A DNA stretch of 47,064 nt from Bacteroidia bacterium (GTDB taxonomy: Bacteria > Bacteroidota > Bacteroidia > B-17B0 > Aurantibacillaceae), in NCBI GenBank assembly GCA_018000995.1, contig JAGNIU010000025.1:1-47064 (forward strand), in the 5' to 3' direction. The notes beneath the pieces were generated by a model, which did no database searches, was not told the DNA's origin, and saw only the letters and a list, made by a program, of their open reading frames with translations. This document shows positions 6,666-16,100 of this stretch, piece after piece (positions within the stretch are counted from its first letter, which is position 1; every line of letters begins with the position of its first letter). Made by a program: the position numbers and the translations under genes.

Positions 6666-7802
6666 ATGCCCGAAGTATATATAACAAAAGCCGCAAAATT
6701 TTTACCAAACAATCCCATCTCCAATGAGGAAATGGAATCGTATTTGGGAATGATTGACGGATTGCCCTCGAAAGGAAAAAGTTTAACCCTACGTAGTAAC
6801 GGTATTAAAACCCGCTATTACTCTATCGATAAACAAGGGAAATCTACCCACTCCAATGCAAAAATGACTGCGCTTGCAATCGAAAAATTAACAGACGCCA
6901 GCTTTAAACAAAACGATATTGAGTTGTTAGCTTGCGGAACAACCTCGCCTGATAATTTATTGCCATCTCACACTGTAATGGTGCATGGCGAATTAAAATG
7001 TGGTCCGGTTGAATTAGTTTCTACTGCAGGTGCTTGCTGTGCAAGTATGCAAGCCTTAAAATACGGATATAACTCGATTGTTGCAGGCAGCACAACCAAT
7101 GCAGTTTGTACAGGTTCAGAAAAATTATCTTCCTTAATGCGTGCCGAACATTTTGAAAAAGAAACAGAACGCTTAGCAGAGATGGATAAAAATCCTATCA
7201 TCTCTTTTGAAAAAGATTTTTTGCGTTGGATGTTATCGGATGGTGCCGGAGCTTTGTTGTTAGAAAATAAACCACGCCCAAATAATAATTCATTAAAAAT
7301 TGAGTGGATTGAAATTAAATCATTCGCCAACCAATTAGAAACTTGTATGTACGCCGGTTCTGATAAAAATGAAGACGGATCGACAAAAGGCTGGAAAGAA
7401 TATTCATCCGTTGAATGGTTACGTAAATCTATTTTCGCATTTAAACAAGATGTGAAATTATTAGGGAAAGAAATTGTTCCGGTTGGAACAAAGTTTTTAA
7501 AAGAGATTTTAGATAAAAGAGGTTTTGATATTACTACCATCGATTATTTCTTACCCCATTTATCTTCTGAGTTTTTTAGAGGAAAAATTGCCGAGGAAAT
7601 TTTAAAATACAATATTCAAATTCCACAAGAGAAATGGTTTACTAATCTTTCTTCTGTAGGAAACATTGGTTCAGGTTCAATATTTATTATGTTGGAAGAA
7701 TTAATGAACTCAGGCAAATTAAAAAAAGGACAGAAAATTTTATTAATGGTTCCTGAGAGCGCAAGGTTTACTTATTCGTATTGCTTACTAACGGTTTGCT
7801 AA
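6666..7802 (+). CDS. Beta-ketoacyl-ACP synthase III-like condensing enzyme
   Basis: A 378-residue thiolase-fold protein of the KAS III family. The candidate triad is Cys125 in STAGACCAS, His298 in FLPHLSSEF and Asn333 in GNIGSGSI. It lacks close resemblance to housekeeping FabH and is longer than it; it looks more like the condensing enzymes of secondary-metabolite clusters (DarB/StlD-type or acyl-transferring KAS III homologues). Eighteen bases separate it from the halogenase-like gene and one base from the next, so it is in one transcription unit. Its likely job is to condense or transfer an acyl group onto the cluster's product. Substrate unknown. Confidence 0.8.
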   Translation: MPEVYITKAAKFLPNNPISNEEMESYLGMIDGLPSKGKSLTLRSNGIKTRYYSIDKQGKSTHSNAKMTALAIEKLTDASFKQNDIELLACGTTSPDNLLPSHTVMVHGELKCGPVELVSTAGACCASMQALKYGYNSIVAGSTTNAVCTGSEKLSSLMRAEHFEKETERLAEMDKNPIISFEKDFLRWMLSDGAGALLLENKPRPNNNSLKIEWIEIKSFANQLETCMYAGSDKNEDGSTKGWKEYSSVEWLRKSIFAFKQDVKLLGKEIVPVGTKFLKEILDKRGFDITTIDYFLPHLSSEFFRGKIAEEILKYNIQIPQEKWFTNLSSVGNIGSGSIFIMLEELMNSGKLKKGQKILLMVPESARFTYSYCLLTVC

Positions 7803-7803
7803 A

Positions 7804-8223
7804 ATGAAAAAGGAAGATTTACCACAAGATAAATCCGCACTTGAAAAAGTAACGCGTGAATTATTATACGTAAAAAATTCTGACGGAAAATACACTACCG
7901 ATTTAAGCACAGGTTGGGATGTAAAAAAAGAAGCGCTTGATAACGCTTGGGATGATATTAATGAACGTGTAAAAGAAACAGCGCTTGCAGTTAAGAACGG
8001 AGAGAAAAGTCCTGTTGCTTATTTCATGGAATTAAAATTAATGGATATGCCCGTACTATCTGCCTATACAGGTTTCTGGGGATTCACCATCAAACGCCAT
8101 ATGAAACCTTCCGTATTCAAAAGTCTCAGCGAAAAAAAATTGAATATTTACGCAAAAGCGTTCGGCATTACTATTGACGAATTAAAGAACTTTAAAGGCG
8201 CTGTATTGAGCCAGCCGAAATAA
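7804..8223 (+). CDS. Conserved small protein of the halogenase/KAS III cassette, unknown function
   Basis: I do not recognise this 139-residue protein. It is charged and soluble, with no signal peptide or membrane helix. The C-terminal part (KLNIYAKAFGITIDELKNFK) reads like the last helices of an XRE-type helix-turn-helix (compare the common pattern of an alanine-rich helix followed by G[IV]T/S-x-DEL), while the N-terminal part shows no such fold. The middle carries a hydrophobic patch (ELKLMDMPVLSAYTGFWGF). It sits between the KAS III and BtrH genes with 1- and 3-base gaps, so it probably assists the same pathway or regulates it. Confidence 0.7.
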   Translation: MKKEDLPQDKSALEKVTRELLYVKNSDGKYTTDLSTGWDVKKEALDNAWDDINERVKETALAVKNGEKSPVAYFMELKLMDMPVLSAYTGFWGFTIKRHMKPSVFKSLSEKKLNIYAKAFGITIDELKNFKGAVLSQPK

Positions 8224-8226
8224 TAA

Positions 8227-9243
8227 ATGCCAAACGAATTTAAACATCATCAATCGGCCCACTGCGAAAACGGTGTTGCTACCAGTTTATTAAAATATCA
8301 TGGCATGGATTTTATGTCGGAGCCATTGGTGTTCGGTATGGGTTCCGGATTATTTTACATTCACATTCCATTCTTAATGATTAATGGCGGCCCTGCGGTT
8401 TCTTACAGAAGTATGCCGGGATGGATTTTTAGCAGAGCAAGTAAATTATTAGGATTAAGTGTTACCCGAAAAAAATTTAGTAACGAAACAAAGGCAAAAG
8501 AATTTTTAGATCAAAAAATAAAAGAAGGCATACCGGTTGGTTGTCAAGTTGGTGTTTTTAATTTACCATATTTTCCACCTGAATACCGTTTTCATTTTAA
8601 TGCACATAATTTAATTGTTTACGGTAAAGAAGGAAATGATTATTTAGTAAGTGATCCTGTAATGGAAGGCGTAACTAAATTGTCGGAAGAAGATATGATG
8701 AAAGTGCGTTTTGCTAAAGGGCCATTTGCACCCAACGGGCATATTTATTTTCCTGAAAATATTAAAAGTGTAAGTGAAGAAACTATTCGCAAAGCCATTG
8801 TAAAAGGCATTAAACGGAATTCAAGAGATATGCTTCATATTCCCGGACCAATTGCAGGAATATCAGGAATTAATTTTACTGCAAAGCATATTCGTAAATG
8901 GAGAGAGAAATTAGGCGCTAAAAAAGCAGCTTTGTATTTAGGACAAATAGTTAGGATGCAGGAAGAAATTGGAACAGGTGGCGGTGGCTTCCGTTTTATT
9001 TACGCTGCATTTTTAGAACAAAGTGCAGGACTCCTTAAAGAAGACAAGCTAACTTTAATATCAGATGAATTTACAAAAGCCGGAGATTTATGGCGTGCCA
9101 GTGCTGTACAAATGGGGCGAATTTATAAAGGTCGTTTAGATGAACAAAAATACTACGAAGAATGTGCTGATATGTTGAACCAGATTTCATCTATCGAAAA
9201 AGAAGCCTTCAAGAAATTATTGAAAATGGATTTGAAATATTAA
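8227..9243 (+). CDS. BtrH-like acyltransferase with C-terminal DUF4872 domain
   Basis: A 338-residue protein. Residues 1-145 form a BtrH N-terminal domain, a papain/C39-like fold: candidate triad Cys13 in SAHCENG, His127 in FNAHNLIVYG and Asp143 in LVSDP. Residues from about 190 on match the helical DUF4872 domain that often follows it. In butirosin biosynthesis BtrH moves an acyl group from a carrier protein to the product. Here it closes a cassette with a condensing enzyme and a flavin enzyme, so an acyl-transfer step onto a small molecule or lipid is the natural reading. A strong terminator follows at 9262. No carrier protein gene is visible in the cassette. Confidence 0.78.
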   Translation: MPNEFKHHQSAHCENGVATSLLKYHGMDFMSEPLVFGMGSGLFYIHIPFLMINGGPAVSYRSMPGWIFSRASKLLGLSVTRKKFSNETKAKEFLDQKIKEGIPVGCQVGVFNLPYFPPEYRFHFNAHNLIVYGKEGNDYLVSDPVMEGVTKLSEEDMMKVRFAKGPFAPNGHIYFPENIKSVSEETIRKAIVKGIKRNSRDMLHIPGPIAGISGINFTAKHIRKWREKLGAKKAALYLGQIVRMQEEIGTGGGGFRFIYAAFLEQSAGLLKEDKLTLISDEFTKAGDLWRASAVQMGRIYKGRLDEQKYYEECADMLNQISSIEKEAFKKLLKMDLKY

Positions 9244-9261
9244 TCTTTACGCTTTAAAACA

Positions 9262-9295
9262 AAAAACCCCGAAGAAGTCTTCGGGGTTTTTTTAT
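9262..9295 (+). terminator. Terminator of the halogenase/KAS III cassette
   Basis: CCCCGAAG (9267-9274) pairs with CTTCGGGG (9279-9286), flanked by A and T runs, so it can terminate from both sides; the small gene on the minus strand ends at 9314. Confidence 0.88.
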
Positions 9296-9313
9296 ATCTA
9301 TCTAAATTAAATA

Positions 9314-9514
9314 CTATTTGTAAGTACCGTCTTGAGTTGCCTTTTTGTTTTGCTTAATGATCTTAATTGTCCAATAAGCCAAAAGGAAAATAACAAACCC
9401 ACCCATGATAACATTTGGAGAATTACCTAAAGCCCGCATGCCTTTAAAAATCCAGTAGAAAAAAGAACCGGTTGCTTCAAATACATCTGTCCAAGTCATC
9501 ATTAAAAGTTTCAT
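9314..9514 (-). CDS. Small DUF6341-like membrane protein
   Basis: A 66-residue protein with one clear membrane helix (about residues 35-52, VIMGGFVIFLLAYWTIKII) preceded by an amphipathic, aromatic N-terminal half and followed by a Lys-rich tail. Size, layout and the divergent DUF6427-type neighbour fit the small DUF6341-like proteins paired with DUF6427 in Bacteroidetes; the assignment is from memory of that pairing. Function unknown. Met5 or Met6 could also be the start. The minus-strand -7 element is TATATTTG at 9542-9549. Confidence 0.65.
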   Translation of the reverse strand: MKLLMMTWTDVFEATGSFFYWIFKGMRALGNSPNVIMGGFVIFLLAYWTIKIIKQNKKATQDGTYK

Positions 9515-9541
9515 ATTGTTAATTTTTGTAAGTTTACCCTA

Positions 9542-9549
9542 CAAATATA
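9542..9549 (-). promoter_or_regulatory. -7 promoter element of the small membrane protein gene
   Basis: Minus-strand TATATTTG is a perfect TAnnTTTG match, about 28 bases before the ATG at 9514. Confidence 0.5.
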
Positions 9550-9574
9550 TAAATAATTAGAAATCTAAAAAACT

Positions 9575-10561
9575 GTGGTAATTGGTGTTTTAAAAAAGGG
9601 ATTAACAAGGGCCCTCCCGGTCATCATTCTGTTTTTCGTACTTTTTATTACACTTTCGTTTTTCTCAACAACTACTTTACAGTCAGATAATTACGATAAT
9701 ATTCTTTACACCATACTTCAAAAAAATGTAACCAGTACTTTTTCAATTACCCTTGTAAACATTATTTGTTTTGGATTGGGCGCCCTTTTAATTTCGGTTT
9801 ATACCGTTCGACAGGAAGTTGTTGAGAAAACAAATTACATTCCATCCTTTCTTTACGTTTTTCTTGGCGCCATTACATTAAACAACACATTACTACATCC
9901 CTCGTTGGTTGCCAATGTATTTATTTTACTTGCGCTTATTTCAATTACTGATACTTACCGGGAGGAACATGTATTGTCGAAAATTTTTAATGCCGGTTTA
10001 TACATATCACTCGCTACTTTTTTTTATACCAACTATGCTTTCTTCATCCTGTTTTTCTTTATTGCACTTCTTACCTTGCGGGCGTTTTATTGGCGTGAGT
10101 GGTTGGTAGGTGTTTTAGGATTAATAGCTCCTGTATTTGTTTACTTCTGCATTGGCTATTTAATTAATATTCCCTTTCTGGATTTCCTAACCTACCTATT
10201 AAATTTATTTACCAATTTTCAAAAACCATTATTGTCCGAATATTTTTATCCTCTCTTTTTTTGTTTATTAATTTTACTAGCGCTCGGTGCAGTAAAACAT
10301 TTTTCTAGAGGCCTTGGTGGTAAAATTAAAACTCAGAAAAATTTGGGACTAATGTATTGGTTGTTTCTTTTATCTCTCGTTAATTTCTTCTCTAAAAATA
10401 ATACTTCGTATTTTCCGTTAATTGCTTCAGTAATACCAATAAGTGTTTTGTTGAGTGATTATTTTTACAACATCAAACAATTAAAAGTATCCAATACACT
10501 TTTATTTTTGTTGCTGGCCAGCGGAGCACTGCTGTTTTTAATGAACTTGAATCTTATTTAA
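9575..10561 (+). CDS. DUF6427-type polytopic membrane protein
   Basis: A 328-residue, extremely hydrophobic protein with roughly nine to ten membrane helices separated by short loops. Start at GTG 9575 gives a short basic N-terminus followed by the first helix (ALPVIILFFVLFITL). Overall look and size match the Bacteroidetes DUF6427 family, whose function is unknown; ties to gliding or envelope biology have been suggested only by distribution. Divergent from the small membrane protein. No catalytic motif is visible. It converges on the secreted T9SS protein gene. Confidence 0.72.
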   Translation: MVIGVLKKGLTRALPVIILFFVLFITLSFFSTTTLQSDNYDNILYTILQKNVTSTFSITLVNIICFGLGALLISVYTVRQEVVEKTNYIPSFLYVFLGAITLNNTLLHPSLVANVFILLALISITDTYREEHVLSKIFNAGLYISLATFFYTNYAFFILFFFIALLTLRAFYWREWLVGVLGLIAPVFVYFCIGYLINIPFLDFLTYLLNLFTNFQKPLLSEYFYPLFFCLLILLALGAVKHFSRGLGGKIKTQKNLGLMYWLFLLSLVNFFSKNNTSYFPLIASVIPISVLLSDYFYNIKQLKVSNTLLFLLLASGALLFLMNLNLI

Positions 10562-10574
10562 GAATTAAGCTTTA

Positions 10575-11723
10575 TTACTGATTTAATACAACCACCTTCT
10601 TCACAAAGCCATTTCCTGATTGAACAAGATAATAAATAGCGTTAGGAATTGTTGATGTATTGATTTGGGAGGATTTATTTTTTTCGATATGAAAAACTAA
10701 AACTTCTTTTCCAAACGAATCTAATAATTTCATCTCACCTGTAAAATCTGTTTTAACATTTATAATTCCATTTTCGGATGGGTTAGGCATTACATAAAAA
10801 TTGCCGCTGTTTACTAATTCGGAAACACCAGTAGTTAAAGCTTTAGGCATAAAACTATAAGTAAACCATTGATAGCCTAAAATAGATACGTTACTTTTCC
10901 ATGGCCCGGTTTCACTTAAAAAATTAGCGTTGTAATTCGTATAAGCTTGCAAAGGTGTATTCAATTGAACCCACGGCCCCATAAAACTTGGCTCAGCCGA
11001 AAAAATGGGAATTATTTTAGCAAGAGAAGCGGCTCCGGCTAAATCAATTAATCTGTTTCTGGTGTAATTATAGGTGGTGCTTTCATTACTAACATAAGCA
11101 TGAAGTAATACTCTATCACAATTTTTTACTATGGCTTTCGCGTGTCCGCTATTTGGCCAACCGATATAAGTTTCAGAAGTTATTCCAACAGTATTTGCAA
11201 GTGAATCAATGCGCCGTAATTCCCTGATATAAAACTTGAATCCACCTGATGTATCACAAGTAAAGCCGCCCGGCTGAAGATAAGTTGTACAATAAATTCC
11301 GCCTGTATTAACAGAAGATGGTATCCAAAATTCAAATTCCAAATTGTAGACTGTAAATTTGTGATTGGGATTTGAATGTTGTTGATTGTAAACATGAATG
11401 ACATTACTGAAAAACCAATAATTCTCCCCGGTTGCACCGATGTTTGTTATACTATAAGTTGTTCTCGCTTTATTTAAAAAATTAGCTAATGGTAAAGCAG
11501 TAGTGGTGTTTGTTAAACTTGAAGTGGTATGGATAGTCCATAAATCGTAAAGGGCCAAATAATTAAATCCTTTATTCACCGCATAATTTAATAAACTATC
11601 TTCCTTTTGAATATTGCCCAATATCAAATTGAATTTATCTACATACAATCCTTTTACTAAAGTTTGACTGAAAGAATAATTTCCAATACTCAAAAACAGA
11701 AGTGCTATATAAAGTTTACGCAT
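10575..11723 (-). CDS. Secreted T9SS-sorted protein with TIM-barrel-like domain
   Basis: A 382-residue exported protein. Residues 1-19 are a signal peptide ending at SFS-Q. The body (about 25-300) has alternating strands and helices with motifs such as NYLALYDLW, VYNLEFEFW and ILGYQWFTY, which suggest a glycoside-hydrolase-like TIM barrel, but I cannot name a family. Residues from about 305 (YVMPNPSENGIINVK) to the end (NAIYYLVQSGNGFVKKVVVLNQ) form a type A T9SS C-terminal sorting domain. It is the third gene of a compact unit with tatC and an AhpD-like gene, with gaps of only two bases. Confidence 0.75.
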   Translation of the reverse strand: MRKLYIALLFLSIGNYSFSQTLVKGLYVDKFNLILGNIQKEDSLLNYAVNKGFNYLALYDLWTIHTTSSLTNTTTALPLANFLNKARTTYSITNIGATGENYWFFSNVIHVYNQQHSNPNHKFTVYNLEFEFWIPSSVNTGGIYCTTYLQPGGFTCDTSGGFKFYIRELRRIDSLANTVGITSETYIGWPNSGHAKAIVKNCDRVLLHAYVSNESTTYNYTRNRLIDLAGAASLAKIIPIFSAEPSFMGPWVQLNTPLQAYTNYNANFLSETGPWKSNVSILGYQWFTYSFMPKALTTGVSELVNSGNFYVMPNPSENGIINVKTDFTGEMKLLDSFGKEVLVFHIEKNKSSQINTSTIPNAIYYLVQSGNGFVKKVVVLNQ

Positions 11724-11725
11724 AT

Positions 11726-12070
11726 TTAACTAACGTTTAATTCTTCCCAATATTCCGCAGCACGTCGCGTATGCGGAATTACAATTGTACCGCCAACGAT
11801 ATTAGCGACTGCAAAAATTTCGTAAACCTCTTCTGTCGAACAACCTTCTTCTTTACATTTACCTAAATGATATTTTATACAATCGTCGCAACGTAACACC
11901 ATACTAGCAACAAGTCCTAACATTTCTTTAGTCTTAACATCTAAAGCACCGGCCGCATACGTATTCGTGTCTAAATTAAAAAGGCGTTTCAAAACCAAAT
12001 TATCTTTGCTCATTAACACATCGTTCATTTTCGAACGATAATCATTAAATTCTTTTACTTGATTACTCAT
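11726..12070 (-). CDS. Carboxymuconolactone decarboxylase / AhpD-like protein
   Basis: A 114-residue all-helical protein with the family core: the CxxC redox pair is CDDC in LRCDDCIKYHLGKC, followed by the helix VYEIFAVANIVGGTIVIPHTRRA. The Cys-x2-Cys and a nearby His in the same helix are those used by AhpD-type peroxidase partners. It probably acts as a thiol-based hydroperoxide reductase component, although other CMD proteins are decarboxylases. It starts two bases after the tatC stop, so the two are expressed together. Confidence 0.85.
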   Translation of the reverse strand: MSNQVKEFNDYRSKMNDVLMSKDNLVLKRLFNLDTNTYAAGALDVKTKEMLGLVASMVLRCDDCIKYHLGKCKEEGCSTEEVYEIFAVANIVGGTIVIPHTRRAAEYWEELNVS

Positions 12071-12072
12071 GA

Positions 12073-12915
12073 CTAAGCTAATTTATATTTTTTTACTACG
12101 TACTTCGAAACAAAAATACTTATCTCATAAAGAAAATACATTGGTACTGCCACCAACATCTGTGAAGTAACATCCGGACTTGGTGTAACAATTGCGGCCA
12201 CAACCAAAATAACTACTACTGCATGTTTTCTGAATTTACGCATGAACTGTGGCGTAACCAAAGTCATTCGCGTTAAGAAATAAATCATTACGGGCAACTC
12301 AAAAATAATTCCCGATACCAAAGTCATAGTTGTGATGAAAGATGAATAATCATCCAATGTTTGGTTAGTCTCTATCATTCCGCTATCCGACATTTGATAG
12401 TTAATGAGGAAATTATAAGACATTGGAAATAAAATAAAGTACCCGAAACAAATTCCTAACAAAAATAAAAATGAAGCAATAACAATGAATATTTTTACCG
12501 GACCAATTTCTTTATCTTTTAAAGCGGGTCTAACAAATTTCCACAACTCCCATAACAGAAAAGGGAAACCCAATATTAATCCGCCCATAAAAGCAAACCA
12601 CATATGTGTAAAAAACTGTTCCGAAATGCCTAGTGTTTGAAGTTTAACTTCTTTCACATTCAAACACATCACATCTCCTATTCCAATTTTATGACCTAAA
12701 GCGCAAAAAGCTTTATAAGAAATAAAATCAGGATTAAGTGGTCCAAGAAAAATACGATCGATGAAAATACCGGGTAAGCAAAATATAACAATTGCCAATA
12801 CAACAATTACAGCAGCACTGCGCACCAAGTGCCAACGCAGCTCTTCGAGATGTTGTAAAAACGACATCTCTTTAGGGGCAGTTTCGGTATTGGTATTATC
12901 TTCTATTAGGGCCAT
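12073..12915 (-). CDS. tatC: Sec-independent translocase subunit TatC
   Basis: A 280-residue protein with six membrane helices. The conserved N-terminal FLQHLEELRWHLVRS and the later segments FPFLLWELWKFVRPAL and the GYFILFPMSYNF helix identify TatC, the receptor of the twin-arginine export pathway. I place the start at ATG 12915 (MALIEDNTNT); the open frame extends 44 codons further upstream but that stretch is not TatC-like, and a perfect -7 element at 12929-12936 sits just before the chosen ATG. No tatA or tatB is adjacent. Confidence 0.93.
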   Translation of the reverse strand: MALIEDNTNTETAPKEMSFLQHLEELRWHLVRSAAVIVVLAIVIFCLPGIFIDRIFLGPLNPDFISYKAFCALGHKIGIGDVMCLNVKEVKLQTLGISEQFFTHMWFAFMGGLILGFPFLLWELWKFVRPALKDKEIGPVKIFIVIASFLFLLGICFGYFILFPMSYNFLINYQMSDSGMIETNQTLDDYSSFITTMTLVSGIIFELPVMIYFLTRMTLVTPQFMRKFRKHAVVVILVVAAIVTPSPDVTSQMLVAVPMYFLYEISIFVSKYVVKKYKLA

Positions 12916-12928
12916 TTTTATTGAGGAA

Positions 12929-12936
12929 CAAATGTA
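12929..12936 (-). promoter_or_regulatory. -7 promoter element of the tatC operon
   Basis: Minus-strand TACATTTG matches TAnnTTTG exactly, 13 bases before the tatC ATG. It also supports the shorter tatC start. Confidence 0.6.
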
Positions 12937-13103
12937 CAATTTAGCAATCCCTTTATCAAATAACTGAATTAATGGTTTTAGGTCAAAAATGTCTCTTTTT
13001 AATGCTTTTGTTAGTCGAAACCTACAGGATTTCGTCGAAAACCCCAATCAAAATCTTTGAAATCAGCCTCAAATTAACTAGCTTTATTTTAAACACTATT
13101 ACC

Positions 13104-16100
13104 ATGAAAGTAAAAAATCTACTTTTTTCAGCGTTGCTTTTTTCTAGTTTATTTTTTTCAATAACTATTAGCGCGCAAAATTTATCAAAGCAAAATCCGA
13201 ATAATATTCAAGGTCCGCCTCAACGTACTTGCGGAACCGAAATACCTTCACAACAGTGGGAAGACTTATTACAACAAAAAGTAGCAGAGTTTTTAGCTGC
13301 AAACCCAGAGATAAGCGCCGAAGCAAAACAAGGTGTTAATAATACCCAAGCAGTTTATACTATTCCGGTAATTATACATGTTATTCATGGCGGACAAGCC
13401 GTTGGTACTTTTCCGAATCTTGCTCAGGGACAATTAAATTCTCAGATAACTGTTTTAAATAATGATTTTGCAGGAGTTGGACAAAATATTGGGAATTATC
13501 CGGGAACTGCCTTCACTACTTATGCTACACATACATTGATTTCATCTGCAAGCAAAGATGCTTTAGCTCGTATAAAAATTGCAAACACAGGTGTTACATT
13601 TTGTTTAGCACTACAAGATACATTAGGAAATATTCTAACTGAGCCCGGAATTCACAGGGTAAATTATAATACATTGCCTGCTCTAACCGGAACCTTTACT
13701 TCTAAAAATCCTGCAAACGCAGCATATAATACACCGGGCAGATTACAAGGTTTCATTAATGGCTATATTAAACCAAACACAATTTGGAATGTAAGAAAGT
13801 ACATGAATATTTGGGTAACCGATCAAAATGCATCCGTTGGTCTTTTAGGTTATGCAACGTTTCCGCCTTTAAGTGGTTTAATCGGAATTCCGGGTGGAGT
13901 TGGTACAGCAACCAGTGATGGTTTTTGGTCGTGGTCAGCAGCCTTTGGTTCAAGTACTATTTTTCCAGGAGGAACTTATGCAGCCCCTTACGATAAGGGT
14001 AGAACTTGTACACATGAAATTGGACATTGGGTTGGATTAAGACATATTTGGGGCGACGGAACTTGTGCAACTGATTATTGTAATGATACTCCTCCTGCAG
14101 CAGGACCTAATTTTGGAGCGCCTGCATATCCGGTAACACCTGGATCTTGTGCCGGACCTCCTTCAAATTCTCCAAATGGAGAAATGGCAATGAACTTTAT
14201 GGATTATACTGATGATTTAGCAATGTATATGTTTACAGAAGATCAAAGAACAAGATTACAAACTGCGATGTTAAATAGTCCTTACCGAAACCAATTAGGA
14301 ACTCATGGTTTGTGTTCGGTACCACCACCTACCGCAAATTTTACAATTGTACCAAATCCAATTTGCGCAGGACAAACTGCAACAATAACAGATTTATCAA
14401 CCGGTAGTCCCGGAGCTTGGTCGTATACAATGACCGGTGGATCTCCTGCAACATCAACTTTACAAAGTCCTACCGTTACTTATACTGCTGCCGGCGTTTA
14501 TTCAATTACATTGATTGCTTCAAATGGCGGAGGTAATAGTGCGCCGGTGATTAGAACTATAACTGTTAATGCCATTCCTGTTCTAACGGTTACTCCATCT
14601 CCCTCTACTGTTTGTGCAGGTGGTAGTTCAACTATAACAGCAAGCGGAGCCACAACATATTCATGGAGTACTAGTGCTACCACTTCATCCATTGTTGTAA
14701 CTCCAACAGCTAATACTATTTATACAGTAACCGGTGCTAATGGAACTTGCATAAATACGAGAACTGTTTTAGTAGCATTTAGCGTGAATCCAACAGTGAA
14801 CATTACACCAGCCAGTGCTACCATTTGTTCAGGAAACTCAACCACATTAACCGGAAGCGGTGCTACTAATTATACGTGGATGCCCAGCGGAAATACAACT
14901 GCTTCGATTAGTGCTTCACCAAGTATCACAACTACCTATACTTTAACAGGAACAAACGCCGCAGGGTGTAGCGGAACTAGAACAGTTCAGGTAACGGTTA
15001 ACACCACTCCTACTGTTAACGTAGTGGCAAATCCAACGCTTGTTTGTGGTGGAAGCAGTTCAACACTTACTGCTAGTGGAGCAACCACTTATAGTTGGAA
15101 CACTAGTGCAACAACTTCTTCAATTGTGGTTACACCTACTATAAACACAACTTATACAGTTACGGGTACCAGTTCAGGTTGTAGTAATACCCGAACAGTT
15201 TCTGTTACGGTAAGTGGTTCGCCTACTGTAAACATTACACCAACCAGTGCTACAATTTGTTCAGGAAGTTCAACAACATTATCCGGAAGCGGCGCTACTA
15301 ATTATACTTGGATGCCTGGCGGAAACACAACTACTTCCATCAGTGTTTCTCCAACCATAACAACAACTTATACATTAACCGGAGCAAATATTGCAGGTTG
15401 TACAGCCACAAGAACTGTTCAGGTAACGGTTAACACCACTCCTACTGTTGCTATTGTAGCAAGTTCAACATTAATTTGCGCAGGAAGTAATTTAACGCTT
15501 ACTGCAAGCGGTGCTTCAACGTATAGTTGGAGTTCAGGCCATACCACTTCATCAGTTGTAACTATTCCAGGTGGTAGCATTACCTATACTGTTACAGGAA
15601 CAAATGGCAGTTGCTCTGATACAGAAACAATTTCGATTGTTGTTAATACAATGCCAATTATTACTATTGTTCCAAATACTTCAACAATATGTGCAGGTGT
15701 TACATCAACCTTATCAGGTAGTGGCGTGAGTACTTATACATGGATTCCAAGTGGAATTAATACAGCCACTATAAGTGTTACCCCTAGCATAACAACTGTT
15801 TATACTTTAACGGGCAGTAATGGCGGACCTTGCGTTGCCACGAGAACTGCGCAGATAGTGGTTATAAATAATCCAACATTAAGCGTGCTTGCTTCTCCAT
15901 CAGTTATTTGTGCCGGAGCAACTGCATCTTTAACAGCAAGTGGTGCAACAACCTATAGCTGGAGTACCGGAGCAACAACATCTGTGGTAGCAGCCTCTCC
16001 TACCATAACTTCAACGTATACTGTAACCGGATTTAATGGTAGTTGTAATAATACCAGAACAGTTTCAATATTAGTAAATGCACTTCCATCTTTAACCATT

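Noticed and set aside
6968..7540. 190-residue minus-strand frame opposite the KAS III gene
   Set aside because: The plus-strand frame has all catalytic motifs; the antisense frame shows no recognisable domain.
12916..13047. N-terminal extension of tatC by 44 codons
   Set aside because: The added residues do not resemble TatC, and the perfect -7 element lies inside this stretch, downstream of the longer start.
12972..13103. N-terminal extension of the metalloprotease by 44 codons
   Set aside because: It would bury the clear signal peptide that begins at ATG 13104.
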